A DNA stretch of 60,598 nucleotides from positions 1 through 60,598 of the forward strand of contig RMBW01000146.1 in NCBI GenBank assembly GCA_004009845.1, written 5' to 3'. This DNA is from Davidsoniella eucalypti. Taxonomy: Eukaryota > Ascomycota > Sordariomycetes > Microascales > Ceratocystidaceae. Of the stretch, positions 44,601-55,431 are shown piece by piece (the first letter of the stretch is position 1; every line of letters begins with the position of its first letter). The position numbers were made by a program, and so were the translations under genes. The notes beneath the pieces were generated by a model. The model was not told the DNA's origin. It saw only the letters and a list, made by a program, of their open reading frames with translations, and did no database searches.

Positions 44601-47304
44601 ATCAGGTAAAGGAAAATCCTACGGGCCGTCGCGTAGTATCATCAAGCTGATCAGTGCTTTGAAACCACTTCCCAGAACGTTTCTACTAAAGGCAGGGCTT
44701 CCTTCCATATACAAGCATCTTCCTTTTTTCCTCCGCCTCCTCTTCTTCGGCCAGCCAGAGATTCCCTCATGAACAAATATAGCCAAAAGCGAGAGTGGCC
44801 AAGAAGATCACCACGCAGAATGCCCTGATAGATATTGATCATGCAATATGGCCATTTGTAGAGGCAAAATGGGGTTCGTTCGTCAACCCAGAGTCTCCCT
44901 TTGCCTCCCTTGACTTGCCTAGCAGCACGTAAGCCTTCTTCTCAAGGTAGTTTTGAACTCTATTCACCTACTTGAGTAGAGTATATTGCTCATCTTCCTA
45001 GTCAGCAGTCTTCATTCTCCCGCAAAGCCCTACTAACGTCGAGATATACGATATCTCTCCTCTCTCTTGAAATTACTTTTCTTTGCTCAGATTACCTAGT
45101 CTACTTTTCGGGCCTTGAAATCACCGTGATGTTTTTTTACTATAATACATGAAAGGATGTCAAGATAAGACCAGGGTCTGAGCTAGCCCACGAACTGTCA
45201 TGGGGTGATATCTCCAGTTGAGGATTTTTAGTTCATCTCACTCCAATATTTTAGGGTTGATCCTAGCCCTAGAGAAGTAGCCTAGTTCATTCCGGACAGA
45301 TAGAAAGAAAGGCTGGGCAAGAACTTGCATGTGTAAGGGCACTTTCTGTACGAAGGAAGAGGGGTCATCTTTTTTTCTTTTTTTAATGCAATTTAACAAG
45401 GTGCGAGAAACTAATATGTCGACGGGCTGATCGAGAGGGTAGAGGGATTGAGACGTGGATGTGGCAAAAGTATGTCAATTCTATTGTTGGCTCGTTGGAA
45501 GTGATCTGCTATCGTTGCTATATTTAACTACTTATATCCGACATGAATAATGATTGTGTTTCTCACTTGTCCACACTACTACACTGACCCTCCGTAGCTT
45601 TTGTCTCATTACTTTGGTCTGCGAATAGAAGGCTCTTGTTGGAAAAGAGAGAAACAAACAGTTGCCCAATATGATACTACAAGAAAATCGGAGCTCGATA
45701 ATAATCCTTTTTCCCTTGCAGGATACTTCCGAGATACTTTCGGAGGGAAGTTGCTGTGGCGTTGCCGCACAGCGCTGGATAAAGGCTTGCTGTGTTGTTC
45801 CTGACCTGCATATATTGGAGACGGTTCTCATTTTTCATTTTTTCATTTTTTTCTTTTTGCGATAAGGAAGGTCAAAAGTCATGTGCGTATGATCTATCAG
45901 AAACATAACTACTTGATATCATATTTGTTATTTTATTGTTCATTCAAAATGACGATAAAATTGATAAAGTTGATAGGGTTACGGACATCAGGAGACTACT
46001 AGAGGGTAGACAGTAAAGTGGGGCACCCAGAAAGACGCGATATGTACAAAACAGAAGTATCAGTATGTACTTATGTATATAGCGCTACATACATATACAC
46101 GATAAACACATATATCATTTTAACGCAATAACTCGGCCCCAAGCGCGTTTAACATTGTAAGAGGAGAGATAGGCGTTATAGGTTCCAGAAAAAGGTCTTG
46201 GACCTCCCGCTATCCCTATCCTACAGATATGTGTACTAGACAGATCGTTCTTTTGATACCCCATATTATTTTTTCATTCACGGTAGAGTTCAAGGTAAAT
46301 AAATATCACGTGCACAACATATCATCAGCATGGCAAAATTTGGGACGTTGCTGCGGATTATTTATAGTCCCCTGAAAAGACTAAACAACTTAATAATGCA
46401 TGCGCGCTTTTTGCTTGCTTTGCCTTGGTGGAATGAATGAATGGAACTGGAACCGACATGTAGACATTGCTTGCTATTCTCCAATTGTAGTTGATTGACA
46501 GCCATCACGAAAAAATAGTAACCAAAAAATGGGATGATAGCACTGCCAATCTGCAGTGTCATTATTTAATTTTGGGGACGCAAAAGGGTTCTTTCTTTCT
46601 GCGGTACATGCATCTCTTTCGTTCGTTTTCTGTCTGCTCTTTCTCTTTGCGAATTGCAGCGTCTGCCATTGGTTGTTTCTCCATCTCCCCGGGAAAAACC
46701 AAAAATACACCAAAAAAGTACCAACTAATTAGTAGCTGTCGATGCGGTCGTGCTGACTTGGCCAATTGGTCTAAATCACCCTTTTTTTCTTTTTTGCGGT
46801 GCTTGATTCCAATTTTGTACTGTAGAAGCGCTACTACTAAACCTGCCTTCCAACTGTGTTGCGCTCCTCCTGCATACAACCCAAGCCAATCCAGGCCAAT
46901 CTAAACAACAACCAACTAACCATCGTTAACTATAGTTATACTATACGTACAAACAAGCCTTGAACTTTGTGTCTGTCTCGATCTTCATTGACAATCGGCA
47001 TCATTACGAATCGTGAAGCCGTCTCTTCCCATTCATTCCTTTTAGCGACAAATTCACTAGCATCGCCACGCTGTCTGTTCTTGTTCTGTCCTTTCTTCAA
47101 TCACCTTGTTGCCACACTTAATTTTGTCCTTACACCTTTCTAGTTCGACGCCTTCATTTCTTTTCTGTGTAAACTCTATTTCTCGAAATACTATTTTAAT
47201 CCATACCGACGACAAACCTAACACGACACCATATACTAGCCCCGTACCGTAACCAACACCGAAAAATCGCCAATCGGAACGCCCTACACACAGCCTCTGT
47301 CACT
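32649..47304. other. About 14.6 kb without a convincing gene
   Basis: No ORF here shows a recognised domain. The longest, minus 34100-33534, is a Leu/Phe/Ser-rich artefact of a purine-rich tract, and minus 40702-40277 (141 codons) looks random. I see no tRNA, 5S rRNA, LINE or MULE sequence, and none of the micro-retroposons common elsewhere. The interval lies between the 5' ends of two divergent genes (glutamine-rich protein and GDT1), so it is shared upstream DNA. It may hold long 5' leaders, non-coding transcripts or enhancers. Confidence 0.55.
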
Positions 47305-49071
47305 ATGAGGATCTCAACGCGCGAATCCGGCATCTTACTGTTGCTGCTGCCTTCATTGGCCGCCGGCGCTGTTATTTCAGATACTGCCGCCAAGGCTGCC
47401 GTAGCTAGTGTTAAAGATACCGCTACTTTGGATACCTCTGCCTCTCTTCTGGATACCAAGGCTGCCACTGTTGTTGATTCAAAGTCAATCCTGTCTCACG
47501 GTGCCAGCTCAGAGTTAGTTGGTAGCAAAGACCTCAGCGCTGCTGGTGATCTCGCAGTTGCTGGCACTGAGACTACTGTTGCCTCATCTCTTGCTACCAC
47601 AGATTCCAAAGCTGCAGCCTCCCGGGCCGATGGTGGCCCCATCGATGGCAAAGATGGCAAGCCTCACAACGGCCCTTGGGTCGAGACTACCGACAGCAAG
47701 AAGGAAAAGGAGATTGGCGGGGCCAAGAAGCCTGTTGCGGATAGCGCTAGCACTACTGTGATTGATGGCAAGAAAATTCCCGAGTCCAATGACGGCGTCA
47801 TGGACGACAAGAACCGCGCCGCTCCCAAGACTGGTACCACCGGAAACGATGGCGGTGTTTCCGAGAAGGATAAGGCGCGTAAGCAAGAGGAGGGAAAGAC
47901 CGGCGAGAAGCCCAAGGGCAACCCGGAGACCCCCAAAGAAGCTCCTCCCTTGCCTCATAGCGAAGAGGAGAAGATTCTCAAGGACTCTGGTGCTCCGGTC
48001 GAAAAGGCGCCCCCCGTGAAGGGTGGTGTCATCAACGACAACACTGGCTTGGAGGTAGGTTTATGCCCACCGCGCATCATGATGCACAATGACTGACCAA
48101 TGCTTTTCCGTCTTAGGTTCCCGAAGATCTCCCCGAAAAGATCCATGACAAGCCTAACCCAATCCCAAACTCTGCGCACAAGGACCACCTGGATGTCTCC
48201 AAGGCCCCTACTGGCAGCTCCGCCGGCTCCCTCGATGACGCCAATAGTGGCTCTTTCCACTCTCTTGTTCTCTCCTTTACCATGATCATGTTTGCCGAAA
48301 TTGGCGATAAGACGTTCTTAGTCGCTGCTCTTATGGCTATGAAGCATGACCGCATGGTTGTCTTCAGTGCCGCCTTTAGTGCTTTGTTGGTCATGACTAT
48401 TCTGTCTGCCATACTGGGTCACACTGTGCCCGTGCTTCTGCCCAAGAAGCTCACTGCCTTTCTTGCTGCCATCCTATTCTTTGTCTTCGGTGCTAAGTTG
48501 CTTCGCGAGGGCATGGCCATGGACCAGAATGAGGGCGTTGCCGAGGAAATGCACGAAGTCGAGCGTGAACTTGCCGAGAAGGAAAAGGATGGCTCGCTGT
48601 CTTCGCTAGAGATGGGCATGGGAGGTTCTCGCAAGGGTCGCTTCCACCGGTCACCATCGAGTTCGCCTACCCGCGGTGGCTCTAAGCCAGCCCTTTCTGG
48701 TCTGCGTAACCTTGTTGGCCTGCTTCTCAGCCCTGCCTGGGTGCAAACCTTCGTCATGACTTTCCTGGGCGAGTGGGGCGATCGTTCACAGATTGCTACT
48801 ATTGCCATGGCTGCTGGCCCTGACTACTGGTATGTTACTATCGGTGCACTGATTGGCCACTGCCTATGCACTGCTGTTGCTGTAATTGGTGGTCGTGCCA
48901 TTGCCGGCAAGGTCAGCATGAAAGTTGGTAAGTATTGATCTTCTTCGAATATTCCGCATGCTTTGGAAATATAATATCTCTAACAATCATGTGTTACTAG
49001 TCACTGTCGGTGGTGCTATCACCTTTCTTCTTTTTGGTATCATTTACCTGTACGAGGCTATGTCTGCCTGA
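47305..49071 (+). CDS. GDT1: GDT1-family (UPF0016/TMEM165) Golgi cation transporter
   Basis: Exons 47305-48054, 48117-48927 and 49001-49071 (donors GTAGGT and GTAAGT, acceptors TTAG and CTAG), 543 residues. The N-terminus MRISTRESGILLLLLPSLAA is a signal sequence. Then follows an unusually long, Ala/Asp/Lys-rich hydrophilic segment of about 250 residues. The transport core has the two family signatures EIGDKT (311-316) and EWGDRS (469-474) in paired membrane blocks. The central loop is acidic and then Arg/Ser-rich. It ends GIIYLYEAMSA. Family members exchange Ca2+/Mn2+ for protons in the Golgi and support glycosylation and Mn2+ supply to glycosyltransferases. Yeast Gdt1 is about 280 residues, so nearly half of this protein is the N-terminal extension. 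Confidence 0.93.
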
Positions 49072-50820
49072 GTTCTGCATGATGAAGTTTATCTATATGT
49101 ATAAGGATATCATTATTAACATCTTACACACGCCATTATTGTCATCATGTTGTACTGAAACTATATTCGCATGCTCCGCCTATTAGTTTCAGTCACTTTT
49201 TGCTTATTCCATAATTTTTTGACTCGCTAAGCCTAGTCTCACAACGTTGCTGAGTTGCCGGGCAAGCAACAAACACAACTATGAAGGAACATAGCCGTCA
49301 TTGTGCCCAACATTCGTTATATCATCTCGATCCTTTTCTTTCCTATACTCTTTCTATTTTATTGACCATGTCTTCTTATACGTTTTTTAAGGCTCTTCAT
49401 AAACTCATATCTTGTTTCTGTCTTTCTTATTTTTCATCCCTTTCTATTTTCTCTATACTCTACCCGATAGATTTTACTGATACTTGTTTTTGCCATGGTA
49501 TTGCTCTTTGTTTCTCCTTTGCCTCTTCTGTGGGGATATCTTGTTTATCTTAATGTTCAAACTCAACTTATCTTCAAATTTCTATTACTTTCTTCTTCCA
49601 TAGTTGGTGGATCTTATGATTATTGTTCATACTATGGTTTTATCTTGTTGTCTTTTGCCCGTTATAGAATTAACAACGTGGCCGTCTATTGACAGATTGA
49701 AAAGGGCAATAGGGTAGTGTTTAAGTGGATGTTTCCTATTATGTGTACGATTTACGTGGACCTTAGAATAGACGGTGGAATATAAGATAGGTGGGCTATG
49801 CTATTTTATACGGTATTGGGATGTGACCTTAATCTCCTACATTTTTATCATCAATATTACTCTACCAAGATATCAAAATGTCAACCAATACCCACAGCAC
49901 CAAATCCTAGATATATTGACTTGAAGCTGACGAAAGCAATTAGCAATGCATTATGGAATTTTAGGCTGATCAATTCATTGTTATAGCTAAACTAAAATCT
50001 TCTCTTTTTGAAGCATGTGTATCCTATTTTGCTCGTACATAGAATAGTTGTCACTTTTGGTTTATCATTCAAACTTTTGGTACCTTGTCTACCCAAGCAG
50101 GGGCAAGAGAATGTTCGAATTGAAAAACCCTTGATGCGAAATGTAAAAGCGAATTAAGCTTGGTTTATCATTGACGATGATGATTTTATTTATAGGCTAG
50201 AGATTTATCTAAGAGCTCCTTTTCGACTCCGGGCGTGTTCTCTGGCACCAATTTTCTATGCTCCTAGTGTCCGGGACTGCTCAGACTAGTCTGGCATCCA
50301 TTCCTTTTACAGTAGCAACACCTACGTCTCCTTTTGAAGCAAAAACAAACAAACAGAAAGAAAGAAGAAAAAAAAACCCAATATAAATACTAATTAAAAA
50401 AAAGTTTCACCATTGACACTTGTAGCTACATATTTATCGGTAAACAAAATAGTGGTATTCATGAGCTCGCATTTTTGATCCTATTAATGTGCTCCTTCGT
50501 CCTTTGTTCCTGGAATTCTTCTGTATCATCAATATTATGGTATGGGGATTTAAGCCAGCTATTAGGTCAGCCCATTGAGTGTGTCTAACGTAGGACTTTG
50601 AATATCTGTCCGGTAGCCAACCCAGTGTCACATAAACTTAGTGATTGGACATAAATATAGTCAAGTGAAGCCATTTATTAGTAGAAACTTGCGAAGAATT
50701 AGAAGAACTAAGGACTACATCTGTTGTTGATAGGATTCTATATAGACTAGCTTATACTTGATACAGATACAGAAGTCGAAGCAGCCCAAACCCAGGACAT
50801 GAGCATTAGAGTGGCTCACT
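49072..50820. other. Intergenic, no gene recognised
   Basis: AT-rich; contains the 3' flanks of the convergent GDT1 and Spok-like 2 genes. No domain or repeat recognised. Confidence 0.5.
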
Positions 50821-53055
50821 TTAAAGACTCTGTGCACCGCAGTGGTCCAGTCGAGCCACATGGTTGAAAAGCGCATCCTGTTTTGCCTTTGACAAAGGTT
50901 CTCTGTCTCCATTCGCATGGTTGAGAAGCGCCTCCTGTTTTATCTCTGACAAAGGTTCTCTGCCTCCATTCACTGAAAGCATACTCTTGTTAGATGAAAC
51001 ATCACTCTTTGCAGGAAGAATATTGGCTTTGTCAAAGTCAATTATAGTGATCTCTCCATTAGCCCCTTGCAGTACATTGGGCCATCTGACATCGCCATGC
51101 ACCACCCCTAGGTTATGCATCTTTTTCAGAGTAGAGGTGACTGTGCTGATGATGTCTGCTCTAGACTTCTCCGTGCCCGAGTTTGGTTTGACTTCTGTAC
51201 CACCATAAGATAATAACATGAAGTAGATGATTCGTACATCAAACCAGTAATAGTATATCTGACCCAGTGCCTTGAGGTCAACAGAGCCAAGACAGACTGC
51301 AATTCCATGGCCTTGTAGTGGCCTTAGCTTGTTGTAGACAGTCACCTCTTTCCGTAGATCAACAACACGCCCTCCAGTGACACCCTTTGCAACAAAGGTG
51401 TAGCCAAATTGCAGTAGTGTTATCTGAAATAGAGCACCACAAGCACCCTCCTTTCCCAAAACCACAACACCTTTTTCCAAGCTCTTAGAAAGTTGTTGAC
51501 GTAGGAGATCCATGAATTGTTGGTGTGTAACGGGGTGCTTGTTCTTTGTCCGTATCACATTGCAATGTAATGCCACGTTGGGGCAACTGCCGTCCAGATT
51601 CCAACCATTCATGAGTGATAGCAGACAAAATGATGTGCAGTATTCTCTTTGAAGGTTGGCCTCTGTGTTGCCATCAGCAGGTGCTTGGTGTGATGATGAG
51701 CCACCACCAGCAGGGCCACGGTCATGAGAAGGACCACTTGTGCTGCCTGCTCCGCTAGCACCGTGATTGCCATCACCACCAATACTGCTACCACCATTAC
51801 CACCACCGGAGCCTGCTCCTCCTCCTTTAGACTCATCATCCTTTTTGTCTGACCGAAGCACACGGTCTGACGATTGTTGTTCCTGGGATGAATCTGAATT
51901 CTCGTAATTACCGTCACTTGAGGTGCGTCCGCGCTTTCGCTTAGAAGTCGTTTCCGAATCCGACTCAGCATCACTGGCATTATGCAGAAGTATATTATAA
52001 TCAACTTCCCATTTCTCACACTGTTCGGCTGCCCTCATTCGTTCATCGTTGTGGTGCTGGTTCGATCGGAGGGCAAGCAGTGTGAAAAGAAGGACCTGGC
52101 CTACAGAATTGCTGTAGATAGGATCATCATTCGCCTCAACCTCTCTTGACGGGTGTGCCAGGTGGAAGTAAAGCACAGTGGGCTCAGCCCAGTCAATCTT
52201 GAGGAACACAATACAATCTCCGTTAGTCAAATAGCCGTATTCCAATCCGGCCTCTAACATGTAGTGATATGTCTGCGTGACAGCCGCTGCGGAGAAAAGT
52301 TCGGCGTAGTATTGAAACTTGTCAGGCTTAGCAGTAGGTATCGTTGCCCTATGAACAACCTCTTGACTGATGTTCATTTCTCGTAGCCCTTGTTTAAGAT
52401 GCGCATTGTCAAGTTTGTAAGGTGCCTTGTATTCGATAACATAGACAACATCTTTCCAGTCTGAAGTTCTAGTGACACAAATCTGATCCGTACGTAAAGC
52501 TGCATCCCGCTTCACACCATCGCCGATATCGTCTGGCTGGCGGAGATTACTCGCTGTTGTGTGGAATGTCACATGTTTGAGAAGAAGAGGGATGCTTCCT
52601 TTTCGAGAATGGAAGTCAAAGAGCGCGGACAAGATAAGCTCCACGGGTTTTTCGATGGTATTGTGCTGGACAGAAATAAGAGAAGTTTCATCTCTAGCAG
52701 TGCTGGTGCTGACTCTATGTCCTATAGTCTCGAGGAAATGTAAGCTTTCAAACAGTCGCTCTTCACGTGAACTGAGAGCTTGAAGTTGCTCAATCAAGTT
52801 ATCCTGAACTGATCCAAAGGTGGTCCATCGTGTAAGAAGGCCAGGACAGTGCTTTCTAGCAGGGTTGGTAGAAGGGGTCCTAGTTGTGAGGGCAGCGGAA
52901 GTGTCGAGACTGGTTTTACAGAGTACAAGTGTCTGGCAAGCTGTCAGGTATTCCTCGATAGTCGTATTTTGAATTTGGCGATTGAATTCTGCAATCTTTT
53001 CGTCTTTCTCTGCAAGTAGGAGGTGTAAGCGCTTCACTTCCTCGTCGTCCGGCAT
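50821..53055 (-). CDS. Spok-like protein 2: nuclease-kinase, candidate spore killer / self-protecting toxin
   Basis: Single exon, 744 residues. ATG at 53055 chosen; the frame extends 11 codons further to a TTG. Order: short coiled coil about 4-30; helical N-terminal region; PD-(D/E)xK nuclease with Asp190 (RTDQICV) and E208-Y-K210 (VIEYKAPYKL); membrane-free alpha/beta continuation to about 330; basic KRKRGR and acidic Ser tracts; a Gly/Ser-rich linker about 410-460; Cys finger C473, C477, C491, H497/C498; C-terminal kinase with Lys557 (FVAKGV), HGDVRWPN (653-660) and DFD (673-675). The tail carries two 19-residue repeats (696-714, 715-733) sharing REPLS..KQ.AL.NH. The architecture equals Spok-like protein 1 and the Podospora SPOK family, with low overall identity between the two copies here. 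All visible catalytic residues are intact. Drive activity is inference. Confidence 0.82.
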   Translation of the reverse strand: MPDDEEVKRLHLLLAEKDEKIAEFNRQIQNTTIEEYLTACQTLVLCKTSLDTSAALTTRTPSTNPARKHCPGLLTRWTTFGSVQDNLIEQLQALSSREERLFESLHFLETIGHRVSTSTARDETSLISVQHNTIEKPVELILSALFDFHSRKGSIPLLLKHVTFHTTASNLRQPDDIGDGVKRDAALRTDQICVTRTSDWKDVVYVIEYKAPYKLDNAHLKQGLREMNISQEVVHRATIPTAKPDKFQYYAELFSAAAVTQTYHYMLEAGLEYGYLTNGDCIVFLKIDWAEPTVLYFHLAHPSREVEANDDPIYSNSVGQVLLFTLLALRSNQHHNDERMRAAEQCEKWEVDYNILLHNASDAESDSETTSKRKRGRTSSDGNYENSDSSQEQQSSDRVLRSDKKDDESKGGGAGSGGGNGGSSIGGDGNHGASGAGSTSGPSHDRGPAGGGSSSHQAPADGNTEANLQREYCTSFCLLSLMNGWNLDGSCPNVALHCNVIRTKNKHPVTHQQFMDLLRQQLSKSLEKGVVVLGKEGACGALFQITLLQFGYTFVAKGVTGGRVVDLRKEVTVYNKLRPLQGHGIAVCLGSVDLKALGQIYYYWFDVRIIYFMLLSYGGTEVKPNSGTEKSRADIISTVTSTLKKMHNLGVVHGDVRWPNVLQGANGEITIIDFDKANILPAKSDVSSNKSMLSVNGGREPLSEIKQEALLNHANGDREPLSKAKQDALFNHVARLDHCGAQSL
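50866..50980 (-). repeat. 57-bp tandem repeat encoding the Spok-like 2 tail
   Basis: Two tandem units encode N-G-x-REPLS-xx-KQ-x-AL-x-NH-x, with several synonymous and non-synonymous differences between units, so the duplication is not very recent. Confidence 0.8.
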
Positions 53056-53232
53056 GTTGAGAAAAGATATGGGGGAGAAATCGGCCAAAAGGTAATCGCT
53101 GATGTAGAAGTATCTTGATGATATGATCAGTCTAACTTGGTTGATGTGATGATGGTGAATTTAGAAATGTTGTTGGCTAGTTATGTATTTTCAAAGGAAG
53201 AAATTTGATTACTAAGCTAAGCCTTGTTGGGG

Positions 53233-54038
53233 AGTCAGGCTAATTTCACAGTTAAGATTTTAATTTCACAGTTACGCTAGCCGTATTAGGAAATTCTAGT
53301 CACGTGGTGTCCCACGTGACATCGTCGATTACAAGAAATCAAAAATATTTCTTACATCGCATCACCACTTCATCACTACTATAAGATTAAACATATGTAA
53401 TTGAATACTATAAAGCAGTAAAAATCTATGAAGACGACCCCTCACCGTTATTACCTCCTGCTGCGGTACCAAAACGGAGGCAGACAGACCGCCAGTATAG
53501 AATACATATAGGCAAGAAGGTTGACTACGGGAAACGCCAGTATAATTACTGTGTCGACTATAAGAGGATGGGGAGTTCTTTCGGGCCGCCGAAATACGCT
53601 GAGCTACGCAGAGAGTGGACTATAGAAGAGAAGAATGCATTCCTCGACTGGGAGATCGATCAGGAGGCAGAATATGATGAGTCTGTCAGGCTATATCAAG
53701 AAGAACGGAGGAGGGGGAGGAGGCACGTGTAGAGGTTGAATTCGAGCGCTTCCAACGGCTTCATAGGGCGAGGATGTCATCGCTTTGGGGCTCTAGAGGT
53801 GGTACCGCAGCAGGAGGTAATAACGGTGAGGGATCGTCTTCATAGATTTTTACTGCTTTATAGTATTCAATTACATATGTTTAATCTTATAGTAGTGATG
53901 AAGTGGTGATGCGATGTAAGAAATATTTTTGATTTCTTGTAATCGACGATGTCACGTGGGACACCACGTGACTAGAATTTCCTAATACGGCTAGCGTAAC
54001 TGTGAAATTAAAATCTTAACTGTGAAATTAGCCTGACT
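53233..54038. mobile_element. Non-autonomous Mutator-like element 1 (long-TIR MITE)
   Basis: 806 bp with terminal inverted repeats of about 238 bp each (53233-53470 and 53801-54038) that are almost identical (one mismatch seen). Perfect 10-bp target-site duplication CTTGTTGGGG at 53223-53232 and 54039-54048. Termini AGTCAGGCTAATTTCACAG. The TIRs carry the near-palindrome CACGTGGTGTCCCACGTG. The 330-bp centre holds part of an ORF unrelated to the second element. Long TIRs and a 9-10 bp duplication fit MULEs; the FAR1-like sequence in the sister element supports this. It ends 294 bp upstream of the RPL37 ATG. Confidence 0.9.
53391..53732 (+). other. Open frame carried inside MULE 1
   Basis: A 113-codon open frame from the TIR into the unique centre. 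It includes VDYGKRQYNYCVDYKRMGSS, FGPPKYAELRREWTIEEKNA and an acidic/Arg-rich end, terminating at TAG. There is no good ATG before YKRMGSS. The composition is protein-like but I recognise no family. It may be a captured exon or a remnant of the parent element's second gene. Confidence 0.4.
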
Positions 54039-54332
54039 CTTGTTGGGGCTGACCTCAAATCGGGCCCACTATTTCTCCACAAAACCAACTCATGTTTTTT
54101 AGCCCATATCACGTGCGATAAGATGTGCCACTATCCAAATCGGGGCAACTCTTATCCTGTTTTTTTTTGTGTGCTGGGCACAAAAGCCCTATAATTTTTT
54201 TGTGGTGGGGATCCTCAATCGCTCACCTAGCCTGCTTTGACGAACCGGATTCTCATATTGGCCCGTCCCCAACTATTTGCGAAAAACCTCCTCTTTGTTG
54301 TTAAGGGAAGATAATCACAAACTACCGCCAAA

Positions 54333-55431
54333 ATGAGTACGTTACGCTCGCCTCTCTCTCTACCTCCATGATGTTCGTCTTTTTGCGAACGAAGCAGCCC
54401 TTTCAAATCGATCGCATTAAAGATCAAAGAATTACTCCATCGCAACGAATTCCAATATTTGTCGTCGTTTTCGCAGCCACCAAATCATGAACTATCACGA
54501 GATTTTCGAGCACTGGAAAATCTACGACCAAATCGAAATTCGACCGTCAAAATATCATAGTTGTAGCATGAGCTCAAGATATGTCGGTTATAACCATGCA
54601 TCGCAGACATAAAGTGCACCCACATCACCAACGCTACTTTGGCAAATGAAAACGACGACAATGTTGAACCGAAATCAGCCGGACATCTGAAATATCGATT
54701 TGACCTAAATACTAACATTCTCATAGCTAAGGGTACCTCCAGCTTTGGTAAGCGCCACAACAAGTCGCACGTTCTATGCCGCCGCTGCGGTATGTATCCC
54801 CCCAACTCTATTGGTCGGATGCAAATATGATATTCTGAAGACATAGCAACAAACTGCCAAAGCATTATATTGACTTTATTCCCTTACTAGGCCGCCGCTC
54901 GCTCCACGTCCAGAAGCACACCTGCTCTTCGTGCGGTTACCCCGCTGCTAAGACTCGGAAGTGTATGTTGACCCTTGAACACAATGATCTACAGTACGAA
55001 AGAAGAGACAAATTGCTAGAGCATATGCATAATTACACGAACAACTGAAAAATTATCGACCATTCATATATGCAAAACAACATAGGCTCAAGATTGATTG
55101 TCCTATCCGAGAACATCAACGGCGACAAGGCTACTTGCTTCAACGACCATATCTATATCTCAGAGATTTCTAGATATACATTCGCACATGCTCTAGCAAC
55201 TTTGTTCTTATCTTCGTTCGGAACATCATTTCTTCTCCAAATTCTGCCTTATTAAACAATATGTTTACTAACACTATCATAACAGACAACTGGTCCGAGA
55301 AGGGCAAGCGGAGAAAGACTGTCGGCACTGGCCGCATGCGTTACCTGAAGGATGTCTCCCGGCGGTTCAAGAACGGCTTCCAGATCGGTGCCCCCAAGGG
55401 TGCCCGCGGCCCCACTGCTATTGAGGCGTAA
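54333..55431 (+). CDS. RPL37: 60S ribosomal protein eL37
   Basis: Exons 54333-54336 (ATGA only), 54727-54789, 54891-54962 and 55286-55431, 94 residues. The 390-nt first intron directly after the start codon and the 323-nt third intron are long for this genome but common in fungal ribosomal protein genes. The protein begins MTKGTSSFGKRHNKSHVLC and holds the zinc ribbon C19, C22, C34, C37, followed by KTRKYNWSEKGKRRKTVGTG and GAPKGARGPTAIEA, all diagnostic of eL37, which binds 5.8S/25S rRNA in the large subunit. The promoter region is bordered by MULE 1. Confidence 0.97.

Noticed and set aside
47196..48808. Several minus-strand ORFs over GDT1
   Set aside because: Antisense shadows of the GDT1 exons, which carry the diagnostic EIGDKT and EWGDRS motifs.
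53233..54038. Solo LTR or hairpin artefact for the palindromic structure
   Set aside because: Long inverted (not direct) repeats, a perfect 10-bp target duplication and a sister element with a FAR1-like domain point to a MULE.
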